From assembly GCA_905198835.1 (NCBI GenBank), contig CAJKDY010000011.1:1-64000 (forward strand): 64,000 bases of DNA, in the 5' to 3' direction. The position numbers and the translations under genes are program-made. The stretch comes from an uncultured Eubacteriales bacterium (GTDB taxonomy: Bacteria; Bacillota; Clostridia; Oscillospirales; Oscillospiraceae). Shown here in pieces: positions 50,605 to 58,466 of this stretch. The notes beneath the pieces are model-generated. The model worked only from the letters and a program-made list of their open reading frames with translations. It was not told the DNA's origin and did not search any database. Position 1 is the stretch's first letter, and the number at the start of each line of letters is the position of its first letter.

Positions 50605-51744
50605 TTACTGCCCCTGGATATCCACGATGACGTATTCGCTCTTGCAGCCGGTGCGAAATTGCAGCGACCAGTCGGAGATGCCGGAGGTGACGATGAAGTC
50701 GGTATTGTCCCGGCGCTCATAGCCGTAGATCTGGTCGTCGTTGCCGGTGTATTGGTTGATGATATTGACCGGGAAGAGCCAGCCACCGTGGGTGTGTCCT
50801 GAGAGGACCAGGTCTACCCCCGCCTGGGCCTGGGCATCGTAGTCCTGGGGCTGGTGGTCGGCCACGATGATGTAGGAGTCCGGCGACATATCCCGGGCCC
50901 AGACCACACCAAGGGCGTCCGCCACCAGCTCATCCATGCTCATGCGCCCGCCGCGCATTTCCTCAGAGCGGTCCTTACGGCCCATGAGGTAAAAGCCGCC
51001 TGTGAGCCGCACGGTCTCGTCTTGCAGCACGGTGACACCGTTGGCCTCCAGCTCCGCCGCCAGGTCGTCGCCGTCGTAACCACGGATGGAGTTATCAAAA
51101 TAGCCCTTGTCGTGGTTGCCGTAGACGTAGTAGACCCCCAGGGGCGTATCCAGGCTGCCAAGGCCCGCGCAGGCGGCGCGCATATCGGCCAGAGAGGTAT
51201 CGTCGTCCACAAAGTCGCCGGCCACGATCACCACGTCAGGCTTCTCGCCCTGGAGCTTTGCCATCCACTGGGCAAAGCCCGCGCCGTCAAAGGTGGTGCC
51301 TACATGGGCGTCAGCCACCAGGGCCACGCGCAAACTGCCCACGGCCTTGGACGTGGGCACGGTGTAGTGAACGCCCCACACATGGTGGGCCATCACCCAG
51401 CCCACGGTCAGGTAGACCGCCGTGACGGTGATGGCCGCGATGCCCGCCCAGTAGCGCCGAAAATCCGCCTTGCGGAACTTCTTGATCAGGAAAAACACAA
51501 GGTCGCTCAATGCCCAGATGACCACCAGGTGCAACAGGGCCACCACGGCGCTGAACGTTCCCAGCTTGAGCCACAAGAGGCCGAAAACCAGCCCCGCCAA
51601 CCCTGCCGAAACGACGATCCGCAGCCAGCGCCGGTCGCCGGACATCTTGGCCGTCCAGCCAAATTTGTAAAAGCGGCTGGTCAGGTAGACCCCCGCCGCC
51701 AGCGTCATCCCCGTCAGGATCAGCATCAGATACCGCCACCACAC
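50605..51744 (-). CDS. Membrane-anchored metallophosphoesterase
   Basis: About 379 residues. Four or so N-terminal spans precede a calcineurin-like phosphoesterase domain. Metal motifs run in order: VADAHVGTT (DxH), VAGDFVDDD (GDxxD), YVYGNHDKG (GNHD) and LVLSGHTHGGWLFP (GHTH). This YkuE/YaeI-like class includes lipid pyrophosphate hydrolases; the substrate is not shown. The start is taken as GTG at 51744, because AAGGGGAG lies nine bases upstream; the ATG at 51726 is the alternative. Confidence 0.88.
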   Translation of the reverse strand: MWWRYLMLILTGMTLAAGVYLTSRFYKFGWTAKMSGDRRWLRIVVSAGLAGLVFGLLWLKLGTFSAVVALLHLVVIWALSDLVFFLIKKFRKADFRRYWAGIAAITVTAVYLTVGWVMAHHVWGVHYTVPTSKAVGSLRVALVADAHVGTTFDGAGFAQWMAKLQGEKPDVVIVAGDFVDDDTSLADMRAACAGLGSLDTPLGVYYVYGNHDKGYFDNSIRGYDGDDLAAELEANGVTVLQDETVRLTGGFYLMGRKDRSEEMRGGRMSMDELVADALGVVWARDMSPDSYIIVADHQPQDYDAQAQAGVDLVLSGHTHGGWLFPVNIINQYTGNDDQIYGYERRDNTDFIVTSGISDWSLQFRTGCKSEYVIVDIQGQ

Positions 51745-51825
51745 TGTAAGGCACTCCCCTTCTTTTTTTGACCCAGTATACGCCAAAATTATGACCATTT
51801 TATGAATGGTCAGGCAAATTCAGGC

Positions 51826-51853
51826 TTGACAACTTCTGAAAATCCGATATAAT
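51826..51853 (+). promoter_or_regulatory. rpsF-ssb-rpsR promoter
   Basis: TTGACA (51826-51831), 16 bp, TATAAT (51848-51853): a strong ribosomal-protein promoter. Confidence 0.9.
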
Positions 51854-51856
51854 AAT

Positions 51857-51972
51857 AGGGCTTGCCTATAGCTGCCTGGCCTTTTGCCGGGCCCCTGGCG
51901 CGGCGGCAAGCCCTATTTCCTTGTCTCCGGCGTGGACCGGAGGCCATTAGACCATAAGGAGGTGCACAAGAC
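51857..51972 (+). promoter_or_regulatory. rpsF 5' leader, possible S6:S18 autoregulatory element
   Basis: A leader of about 110 bases begins with a long hairpin: AGGGCTTGCC (from 51857) pairs with GGCAAGCCCT (ending 51915), enclosing further GC pairs. A second element follows with two CCGGAG/CCGG blocks (CTCCGGCGTGGACCGGAG). Many Firmicute rpsF leaders carry a CCG-containing site for S6:S18 feedback; the position fits but I cannot confirm the fold. Confidence 0.45.
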
Positions 51973-52272
51973 ATGGCAAAGATCAACGGCAACTACGAGG
52001 TGGTTTACATCCTCAATCCCAACCTGGCTGAGGACGCCACCGCCGCCCTGGTGGAGAAGTTCAAGACTCTGGTCGAGAGCAAGGGCACCCTGGGCGAGGT
52101 CAACGAGTGGGGCAAGCGGCATCTGGCCTACCCCATCAACGATCTCACCGAGGGTTACTACGTTCTCATGACCTTCACCGCCACCCCCGACCTGCCCGCC
52201 GAGCTGGACCGTCAGCTACGTATCAACGACAACGTGATGCGGTCCATCATCGTCTGCAACGACGAAAAGTAA
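51973..52272 (+). CDS. rpsF: Ribosomal protein bS6
   Basis: A 99-residue small-subunit protein that pairs with S18. The N-terminal NYEVVYILNPNLAED and central WGKRHLAYPINDLTEGYYVLM are diagnostic. AAGGAGGTG precedes the ATG. It is the first gene of rpsF-ssb-rpsR. Confidence 0.97.
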   Translation: MAKINGNYEVVYILNPNLAEDATAALVEKFKTLVESKGTLGEVNEWGKRHLAYPINDLTEGYYVLMTFTATPDLPAELDRQLRINDNVMRSIIVCNDEK

Positions 52273-52284
52273 GGAGAGGCAGCT

Positions 52285-52764
52285 ATGCTCAACAAGATTT
52301 TTCTGATGGGCCGCCTGGTGGCGGATCCGGAGCTGAAGCAGACCACCACGGGCCTGCCTGTGGCCACCTTCCGCATCGCCGTGGACCGTGACCGCAAGAA
52401 CAAGGAGACCGGCGAGCGCGAGGCCGACTTTGTTACCATCGTGGCCTGGCGCAACACCGCCGAGTTCGTCTCCAAGTATTTCTCCAAGGGCCGCATGGCC
52501 ATTGTGGAGGGCCGCTTGCAGATCCGGCCCTACACCGACCGGGACGGCAACAAGAGAAGCGCCACGGAAGTGGTTGCCGACAATATCTATTTCGGCGACT
52601 CCCGCCGGGATGGCGACGGCGGCTACCAGGCCCCCAGCGGCGGATATTCCTCCGCCCCGGCCCGGACCTACCCCGCGCCCCAGCCCAGCGCCTATGACGC
52701 GCCTGCCGCCGGCGCCGACCAGTTCACCGAGCTGGACGACGATGACGGCGAGCTGCCCTTCTGA
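52285..52764 (+). CDS. ssb: Single-stranded DNA-binding protein
   Basis: A 159-residue SSB. The OB-fold covers residues 1-105 (MLNKIFLMGRLVADPELKQT; DFVTIVAWRNTAEFVSKYFS). A Gly/Ser/Pro/Tyr-rich linker leads to the acidic tip DDDDGELPF, which recruits repair proteins. It has the standard position between rpsF and rpsR. Confidence 0.96.
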   Translation: MLNKIFLMGRLVADPELKQTTTGLPVATFRIAVDRDRKNKETGEREADFVTIVAWRNTAEFVSKYFSKGRMAIVEGRLQIRPYTDRDGNKRSATEVVADNIYFGDSRRDGDGGYQAPSGGYSSAPARTYPAPQPSAYDAPAAGADQFTELDDDDGELPF

Positions 52765-52811
52765 CAAAACCTGACCCGGTTGAAAACCGGGGAACGAAAG
52801 GAGTTTTCACC

Positions 52812-53054
52812 ATGCCTATGGATCGTGAACAGCGCCCCCGCGGGCGTAAGCGCCGCAAGGTTTGTACCTTCTGCGTGGATAAGGTGGAGCACATCGACTA
52901 CAAAGACGCCGCCAAGCTCAAGAAGTTTGTCTCCGAGCGCTCCAAGATCCTGCCCCGCCGCACCACCGGCACCTGTGCCATGCACCAGCGTCAGCTGACC
53001 GTGGCCATCAAGCAGGCCCGGCAGATCGCTCTGCTGCCCTACGTTACCGACTAA
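52812..53054 (+). CDS. rpsR: Ribosomal protein bS18
   Basis: An 80-residue S18. It keeps the zinc-type start CTFC (RRKVCTFCVDKVEHIDYKD) and a further Cys in TGTCAMHQRQL. The core KILPRRTTGTCAMHQRQLTV is universal. Last gene of the operon, with a terminator 17 bp on. Confidence 0.96.
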   Translation: MPMDREQRPRGRKRRKVCTFCVDKVEHIDYKDAAKLKKFVSERSKILPRRTTGTCAMHQRQLTVAIKQARQIALLPYVTD

Positions 53055-53070
53055 GCTCGGAACATAAGCC

Positions 53071-53108
53071 AAACTCCCAACGTCACATAGGGCGTTGGGA
53101 GTTTTTTT
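53071..53108 (+). terminator. rpsF-ssb-rpsR terminator
   Basis: A stem of AAACTCCCAACG with CGTTGGGAGTTT, then T5. Confidence 0.9.
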
Positions 53109-53164
53109 ATACTCTGTCCATCAGTCACCCGGCAAAAGACTGGACACTTTTTATGGCCCGGGCG

Positions 53165-53193
53165 TTGCATTGCCCGGCAAATACCTGTATAAT
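53165..53193 (+). promoter_or_regulatory. Promoter of the deacetylase lipoprotein
   Basis: TTGCAT (53165-53170), 17 bp, TATAAT (53188-53193), 40 bp before the start. Confidence 0.75.
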
Positions 53194-53232
53194 AGGTCTT
53201 GACGAAATTTGACGAAAAAGGAGGGGCTCTTT

Positions 53233-54567
53233 ATGACCCGCAGACCCCTTTTGCGGCTGTCGGCTCTGCTGTGTGTGCTCTCGCTGTGCCTGACTGCCTG
53301 TGGCGGCGGTGGCCCGAAGGGTGTGAGCCGAGAGCGGCTCTTGGCCGACCACGCCGGACAGGAGCCGCCGGTGTCCACCGTAGCGCCCGAGGTCACCCCC
53401 ACGCCCCAGGGTCCTGCCTCCAGCGACGCCCCCACCCTGCCCGCCGCCTCTGACTCTCCCCAAGGGCCGACGCCTACGCCCCAGGGGCCCGTCATTCCCG
53501 AGGGCTATGTGGCCTGGGGCAAAAATCAGGTGGTGGAGCATATCTTCTTTCATCCGGTCATCGCCTATCCCCAGTGGGCCTTCCACGACTGTGCCGCCTC
53601 CAAGAGCCAGCGGGAGGGGCTGGACGATTGGATGGTAACGGTGGACGAATACAACAAGATCCTCCAAAGTCTCTATGACAAAGGCTATGTGCTGGTGGAC
53701 ATCAACGACGTTTGGAAGGAGACCGTCAACGCGGATGGCCAACCCCGCATGGAGCGTCAGGAACTGGCCGTGCCCGCAGGCAAAAAACCGCTGATCATAT
53801 CCTATGACGACACAAACTACTATGACTATATGCTGGAGCAGGGCTTTACCAGCAAGCTAGTGCTGGGCGAGGACGGGGAGATCTGGGCGGAGTGTACCGA
53901 TCCCTATACCCAGGAGACCTTCCTGACCCAGGACCTGGACGCCATCACCATCCTGGATAAGTTTGTCCGAGCGCACCCGGACTTCTCCCCCTCGGGGGCC
54001 AAGGGCTGTCTGTCCCTCACCGGCTACCAGGGCATTCTGGGCTACCGCACCCAGACAGACCGCACCCTGCCGGAGAATGAGCAGGTGGTGTGGGAGCTTC
54101 AGCGGCTCCGTGAGCGCGCGGCGGTGCGGCCCATCGTGGCCAGGCTCCGGGAGACGGGCTGGACCTTCGGTTCCCACACCTGGGGCCATGTGAACCTGAC
54201 TAACCGCTCCCTGGAGAAGACCCAGGAGGACACCCAGCGCTGGCTGGACGAGGTGGGCAGTCTGGTGGGACCCACCAAGATCCTCTTCTACCCCCACGGT
54301 GCCCGGCCCGACGGCGGCGACGACGTCAAGCAGACCGGCCCGGTATTCCAATACCTCCAGGAGCAGGGCTTCCGGGTCTTCTGCTCGGTGGGTATCGAAA
54401 GCTACTCTAAGGTGAAAAGCGACATCTCCGCCGTCATCTGCGACCGGCTCCACCCCGACGGCACCACCCTGCGCTGGCAGCGCAAGCGGTATTTGCAGTT
54501 CTACGACGCCAAGGACATCATGGATGTGACGGTCCGGCCCGACTTGGGCTACAAGTGGGGCGACTGA
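53233..54567 (+). CDS. Polysaccharide deacetylase family lipoprotein
   Basis: A 444-residue exported lipoprotein. The signal peptide ends in the lipobox LTACGGG. A Pro/Thr/Ser linker (about 35-90, TPTPQGPVIPEG-type repeats) leads to a NodB-like domain: metal Asp pair in LIISYDDTNYY, His pair in GSHTWGHVN, and the later FYPHGARPDGG. It may deacetylate peptidoglycan or surface glycan outside the cell. A long insert between the first two motifs is unusual for NodB proteins. AAAGGAGG fixes the ATG at 53233. cdd follows after 14 bp. Confidence 0.85.
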   Translation: MTRRPLLRLSALLCVLSLCLTACGGGGPKGVSRERLLADHAGQEPPVSTVAPEVTPTPQGPASSDAPTLPAASDSPQGPTPTPQGPVIPEGYVAWGKNQVVEHIFFHPVIAYPQWAFHDCAASKSQREGLDDWMVTVDEYNKILQSLYDKGYVLVDINDVWKETVNADGQPRMERQELAVPAGKKPLIISYDDTNYYDYMLEQGFTSKLVLGEDGEIWAECTDPYTQETFLTQDLDAITILDKFVRAHPDFSPSGAKGCLSLTGYQGILGYRTQTDRTLPENEQVVWELQRLRERAAVRPIVARLRETGWTFGSHTWGHVNLTNRSLEKTQEDTQRWLDEVGSLVGPTKILFYPHGARPDGGDDVKQTGPVFQYLQEQGFRVFCSVGIESYSKVKSDISAVICDRLHPDGTTLRWQRKRYLQFYDAKDIMDVTVRPDLGYKWGD

Positions 54568-54581
54568 GAGGAGGCTCCTAT

Positions 54582-54986
54582 ATGACCCATGACGAGCTTG
54601 TGAAAACGGCCTTTACCATGCTGGAGCGTGCCTATGTGCCCTACTCCCACTTCCCTGTTGGCGCGGCCATCTTGTGCAAGGACGGCACGGTGTTTACCGG
54701 CTGCAACATTGAAAACGCCGCCTACGGCCCCACCATCTGCGCCGAGCGGACCGCCTTGTCCAAGGCTGTCAGCGAGGGCCATGTGGGCGATTGGGAGGCC
54801 ATTGCCGTGGTGGGCAACAGCGCCGACTACTGCTGGCCCTGCGGTGTCTGCCGCCAGGCCCTTTATGAATTCTGCCCCGACCTCACCGTGCTGGTGGCCC
54901 GCGCCGACGGAGACTATGTGACTCTGCCGCTACGCAAGCTGCTGCCCTACGGCTTTGGCCCAGAGTCTCTGACCCAGGCAGAATAA
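54582..54986 (+). CDS. cdd: Cytidine deaminase
   Basis: A 134-residue small tetrameric cytidine deaminase for pyrimidine salvage. The zinc site shows TGCNIENAAYGPTICAERTA (CAE, first Cys ligand plus catalytic Glu) and PCGVCRQAL (second and third Cys). The ATG at 54582 follows GAGGAGGC. It is probably co-transcribed with the deacetylase gene and ends in a terminator. Confidence 0.94.
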   Translation: MTHDELVKTAFTMLERAYVPYSHFPVGAAILCKDGTVFTGCNIENAAYGPTICAERTALSKAVSEGHVGDWEAIAVVGNSADYCWPCGVCRQALYEFCPDLTVLVARADGDYVTLPLRKLLPYGFGPESLTQAE

Positions 54987-55005
54987 CGATCCACCTTCCT
55001 TTTCT

Positions 55006-55040
55006 ACAAAAACCGGCAGATGATCTGCCGGTTTTTGTAT
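55006..55040 (+). terminator. cdd terminator
   Basis: A stem of ACAAAAACCGGCAGAT with a GATCTGCCGGTTTTTGT arm, T5. Confidence 0.85.
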
Positions 55041-55066
55041 TTTTTGCCATTTCCCGGGGAATGTGC

Positions 55067-55095
55067 TTGACAACCACGCTCTAACGTGCTAAGAT
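55067..55095 (+). promoter_or_regulatory. Promoter of the lysine riboswitch transcript
   Basis: TTGACA (55067-55072), 17 bp, TAAGAT (55090-55095), just upstream of the aptamer. Confidence 0.75.
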
Positions 55096-55100
55096 ACCCG

Positions 55101-55264
55101 CAACGATAGAGGCGCGAAGCCCATCAGTACCCCGAACACGCGGCCTGACAGCCGCCGGGAGAAAGGGAGTTTCGCCGAAGGCGGCAGCCGTGTCTGAGAC
55201 TGCTTGCCTGGGCCGCATGGGAAATACCCGGCGGACTGTCACGACCAGTGGAGCGCTATCGTGC
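55101..55264 (+). promoter_or_regulatory. Lysine riboswitch (L-box) aptamer
   Basis: P1 closes ACGATAG (55103-55109) with CTATCGT (55256-55262). The conserved blocks are in order: GAGGCGCGAAGCCCATCAGTA near 55109, AAAGGGAGTTTCGCCGAAGG near 55162, GGCCGCATGGGAAATACCCGG near 55211, then GGACTGTCAC and TGGAGCGCTATCG. All are hallmarks of L-box RNAs, which end transcription early when lysine binds. Confidence 0.93.
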
Positions 55265-55276
55265 TTTGGAGCTTTG

Positions 55277-55315
55277 TGCCCCATGGGTCGTGACGCGCGG
55301 TCCATGGGGCTTTTT
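55277..55315 (+). terminator. Riboswitch-controlled terminator
   Basis: GCCCCATGG pairs with CCATGGGGC around a 16-base loop, followed by T5. It sits 14 bases after the aptamer, so it is the expression platform. Confidence 0.85.
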
Positions 55316-55358
55316 GTCGCCTCTTGTCGCCAACGAGAAAAAGGAGGAAGGATCAATT

Positions 55359-56906
55359 ATGTACGCAACCGCATGGGCGCTTTTGCCGCCCGTCATCGCC
55401 ATCGCCCTGGCCCTGATCACCAAGGAGGCTTACTCCTCGCTGTTCATCGGCATCATCGTGGGCGCCATGCTGGCCTGCAACTTCGCCCCCGCCGCCACGG
55501 TGGACGCCGTGGTCAACGACGGCTTCATCGAGGCCATCAAGGGCAACGCCGGCATCTTCCTGTTCCTGGTGATCCTGGGCGCTATCGTGGCCCTGGTCAA
55601 CGCCTCGGGCGGGTCCGCCGCCTTTGGCCGCTGGGCGGAGAAGAACGTCAAGAGCCGGGTGGGCGCTATGCTGGCCACCTTTGTGCTGGGCGTTTTGATC
55701 TTCATCGACGACTACTTCAACTGCCTCACCGTGGGCAGCGTCATGCGCCCCCTCACCGACCGGCACAAGATCTCCCGGGCTAAGCTGGCCTACATCATCG
55801 ACGCCACCGCCGCTCCCGTGTGCATGATCGCCCCCATCTCCTCTTGGGCCGCCGCCGTCTCCGGCGTCATCTCGGACAACAATCTGGAGCTGGGCTACGA
55901 CGGCATGGAGCTGTTCGTCCGGGCTATCCCCTACAACTTCTACTCCCTGCTGACCTTCGTGTTCATCATCGGTCTGGCCTTTATGAAGTTCGACTTTGGC
56001 CCCATGAAGGTCAAGGAGCTGAGCGCCCAGCTGAACGGCGACCTGGGCGCGCTGGAGAACGCCGACAACGAAGAGGGCAATTCTAAGGGTAAGATCATCG
56101 ACCTGGTCCTCCCCGTGGTGGTGCTCATCATCTCCTGCGTCTTCTCCATGATCTATGTGGGCGGCTTCTTTGGCGTGGACGCCTGGGGCGGTACAGACTG
56201 CGCCGGCGACTTCGTGGGCTCCTTCGCCAACACCGACGCCACCGTGGCCCTGCCCTGGGGCGGCCTCATTACTCTGGTGCTTACGGTGATCTATATGGTG
56301 GCCCGCCGCCTGATCCGCTTCAAGGGCGCCATGGAGTGCATCCCCAAGGGCTTCAACGCCATGATCCCGCCCATCATCATCCTGACCCTGGCCGTCAGTT
56401 TAAAGAACATGACCGGCGCTCTGGGCCTGGACGTGTTCGTCCACGACGTGATGCAGGGCGCCTCCTCCGGGCTCTACAGCATGCTGCCCGCCGTCATCTT
56501 CCTGGTGGCCTGCCTGCTAGCCTTCGCTTCGGGTACCTCCTGGGGCACCTTCGGTATCCTGATCCCCATCGTGGCCGCCGTCTTTGAGCCGGGCTCCACC
56601 CTGCTGATCGTGGGCGTGTCCGCCTGTCTGGCCGGCGCTGTGTGCGGCGACCACTGCTCCCCCATCAGCGATACCACCATTATGGCCTCCGCCGGTGCGC
56701 AGGTGAACCACGTCAGCCACGTGTCCACCCAGCTGCCCTACGCCATCACTGTGGCGGCGATCTCGGCGGTGACCTATGTGATCACGGGCCTTCTGGTCCA
56801 CCTGGGCGCTCCCGCTCTGCTGGGTCTGCCCATCGGCATCGTCTTGACCGTCGGCACGCTGTTTGTTATCAAGACTCTGACGAACAAGAAAGGCCAGGCT
56901 CAGTAA
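55359..56906 (+). CDS. NhaC-type antiporter, probable lysine transporter
   Basis: A 515-residue polytopic protein (about twelve spans) of the NhaC / Na+:H+ antiporter superfamily. Typical segments are FIDDYFNCLTVGSVMRPLTD, APVCMIAPISSWAAAVSGVI, and SGTSWGTFGILIPIV with GDHCSPISDTTI near the end. Sequence alone suggests Na+/H+ or amino acid antiport. The lysine riboswitch directly upstream argues that it moves lysine, as proposed for riboswitch-linked NhaC-type carriers in Firmicutes (LysW-like). AAGGAGGAAGG precedes the ATG at 55359. Confidence 0.88.
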   Translation: MYATAWALLPPVIAIALALITKEAYSSLFIGIIVGAMLACNFAPAATVDAVVNDGFIEAIKGNAGIFLFLVILGAIVALVNASGGSAAFGRWAEKNVKSRVGAMLATFVLGVLIFIDDYFNCLTVGSVMRPLTDRHKISRAKLAYIIDATAAPVCMIAPISSWAAAVSGVISDNNLELGYDGMELFVRAIPYNFYSLLTFVFIIGLAFMKFDFGPMKVKELSAQLNGDLGALENADNEEGNSKGKIIDLVLPVVVLIISCVFSMIYVGGFFGVDAWGGTDCAGDFVGSFANTDATVALPWGGLITLVLTVIYMVARRLIRFKGAMECIPKGFNAMIPPIIILTLAVSLKNMTGALGLDVFVHDVMQGASSGLYSMLPAVIFLVACLLAFASGTSWGTFGILIPIVAAVFEPGSTLLIVGVSACLAGAVCGDHCSPISDTTIMASAGAQVNHVSHVSTQLPYAITVAAISAVTYVITGLLVHLGAPALLGLPIGIVLTVGTLFVIKTLTNKKGQAQ

Positions 56907-56933
56907 GGTCTTCCCCCTGTCACGAAATCACAA

Positions 56934-56962
56934 CAAGGGCACGCCCACGGGCGTGCCCTTTC
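56934..56962 (+). terminator. Terminator of the lysine carrier gene
   Basis: A stem of AAGGGCACGCC with GGCGTGCCCTT, then TT only, so it may leak into the HAD gene 20 bp downstream. Confidence 0.6.
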
Positions 56963-56982
56963 CATCTCAAAGGAGGTGCCTT

Positions 56983-57648
56983 ATGGCCGCGCTTCACTGC
57001 CCCTGCCTGGTGCTGGACCACGACGACACTGTAGTGGACTCCACCGCCCACGTCCACTACCCCGCCTTTCTGGCCTGCGCGGAGCTGCTGCGCCCGGGGC
57101 AGGTCTCTATGACGCTGGAGGAGTATTTTCGCATGAACTGCGACCCCGGCCTTAGCACTTACTACAAGGACGTGATGGGCCTGAGCGCCGACGAACTGGC
57201 TTTTGAGACCCGGTTTTGGATGGACTACGTGGCAAGCCACGTACCGGAGGTGTACGATGGTATCGCGGGTATTATCCGAGAGCAAAAGCACCGGGGCGGC
57301 TGGATCTGCGTGGTGTCCCACTCCCGGCGGGAAAACATCCTGCGCGATTATGCCAGGAGCGGTCTACCGGAACCCGACCTTATTTACGGCAGCGAGCTGC
57401 CCGCAGAGCGTCAAAAGCCTCAGCCCTGGCCCCTGCTGGACATCATGGACCGCCTGGGGCTGACCCCAGAGGAGCTGCTGATGGTGGACGATCTGCCCAT
57501 AGGGCGGGATATGGCAAGAGCGGCGGGAGTCCCCTTTGCCGCCGCCACCTGGGCCCACGCCATTCCACAGCTCGAGGCGCAAATGGCCCAAGAACCTCTT
57601 TGCTTCAGAACACCTCAGGCCCTCTTTGACTATCTATTCAGCCCTTGA
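56983..57648 (+). CDS. HAD-superfamily hydrolase
   Basis: A 221-residue haloacid-dehalogenase-type phosphatase. Motif I is LVLDHDDTVVDST (nucleophile Asp and acid Asp). Motif II is the Ser in VVSHSRRE, motif III is the Lys in RQKPQPWPLLD, and motif IV is MVDDLPIGRDMA. The cap lies between motifs I and II. The substrate is unknown. AAAGGAGG fixes the start at 56983. Its 3' end overlaps the convergent alkyltransferase gene by 15 bp. Confidence 0.87.
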   Translation: MAALHCPCLVLDHDDTVVDSTAHVHYPAFLACAELLRPGQVSMTLEEYFRMNCDPGLSTYYKDVMGLSADELAFETRFWMDYVASHVPEVYDGIAGIIREQKHRGGWICVVSHSRRENILRDYARSGLPEPDLIYGSELPAERQKPQPWPLLDIMDRLGLTPEELLMVDDLPIGRDMARAAGVPFAAATWAHAIPQLEAQMAQEPLCFRTPQALFDYLFSP

Positions 57649-58158
57649 CTGCCATCCTGGGCCGACAAACGTCTCTTTCCATCCGCCCTCCAGCTTCAAG
57701 AGGGCGATCTTCCGGTCTATCCCACCGGCGTAGCCTGTCAACCTGCCGCCGGTCCCCACCACTCGGTGGCAGGGCACTAGGATAGAGAGCCTATTATGCC
57801 CCACCGCGCCGCCTACCGCCCGGGCGGACATCCGCTCCAGGCCAAGCTGTCGGGCAATGTCCCCATAGGTCCAGGTCTCGCCGTAGGGGATGGCGGCCAG
57901 AATGGCCCAGACCTCCTTTTGAAAGTCCGTTCCGGTAAAGCGTATAGGCGGCGTGAAGTCCGGGGCCTGACCGGAAAAGTAAATGTCCAGCCACCTTTTT
58001 GTCTGGTGGAACACCGGCAGGTTTTTCTCCTGGCACTCCCGGTCCAGACCGCTTTTGTCATACTTCTGCCCATCGAACCAGACTCCGGTCAGCGCCTGAC
58101 CGTCGGCGGCCAGGGTGATGGGGCCCAAGGGCGACTGATAAGAGGCTGTATACTGCAT
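57634..58158 (-). CDS. ogt: Methylated-DNA--[protein]-cysteine S-methyltransferase
   Basis: A 174-residue suicide repair protein that removes alkyl groups from O6 of guanine. The acceptor cysteine is in ILVPCHRVVGTGGRLTGYAG. The helix-turn-helix part is ETWTYGDIARQLGLERMSAR. No AdaA/AdaB fusion is present. The ATG at 58158 is preceded by GAGGTGA. It overlaps the HAD gene tail to tail with no room for a separate terminator. Confidence 0.94.
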   Translation of the reverse strand: MQYTASYQSPLGPITLAADGQALTGVWFDGQKYDKSGLDRECQEKNLPVFHQTKRWLDIYFSGQAPDFTPPIRFTGTDFQKEVWAILAAIPYGETWTYGDIARQLGLERMSARAVGGAVGHNRLSILVPCHRVVGTGGRLTGYAGGIDRKIALLKLEGGWKETFVGPGWQSRAE

Positions 58159-58200
58159 ATTTATCACCTCATACGGCGTTTGAACAAACGCTCCCGATGC

Positions 58201-58235
58201 AAATACAAGGACACCCGCCGGGTGTCCTTGTATTT
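58201..58235 (-). terminator. tRNA-Leu(TAG) terminator
   Basis: AAATACAAGGACACCCG and its complement CGGGTGTCCTTGTATTT form a near-perfect stem. The core AAGGACACCCG..GGGTGTCCTT is the same as in the terminator after tRNA-Leu(CAG). Confidence 0.85.
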
Positions 58236-58319
58236 GGTGCGGGTATGGGGATTTGAACCCCAACGCCTTGCGGCACGAGAACCTAAATCTCGCATGTCTG
58301 CCAGTTCCATCATACCCGC
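58235..58319 (-). tRNA. tRNA-Leu (TAG)
   Basis: A class II tRNA. The acceptor stem GCGGGTA pairs with TACCCGC, then A and encoded CCA. The anticodon loop TTTAGGT gives TAG. It has a long variable arm (TGCCGCAAGGCGT) and T-loop GGTTCAAATCC. Confidence 0.95.
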
Positions 58320-58388
58320 GTGCGTGTTGCATTGCGCCATAGGCACAAGGTTTACTAAGCTCGCACTTTGTGCTCGCTAAGTAAAACT

Positions 58389-58417
58389 AGTGTACCATTT
58401 CCCCTTGCAAAAGTCAA
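58389..58417 (-). promoter_or_regulatory. tRNA-Leu(TAG) promoter
   Basis: On the minus strand TTGACT (58417-58412), 17 bp, TACACT (58394-58389). The core crosses the divergent kinase promoter. Confidence 0.6.
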
Positions 58418-58434
58418 TCCGATGGAGCTATAAT
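58405..58434 (+). promoter_or_regulatory. Pyridoxal kinase gene promoter
   Basis: TTGCAA (58405-58410), 18 bp, TATAAT (58429-58434), 32 bp before the ATG. Confidence 0.65.
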
Positions 58435-58466
58435 AATGCGATGTCCCACAAAGGAGGCTCCCTGAT

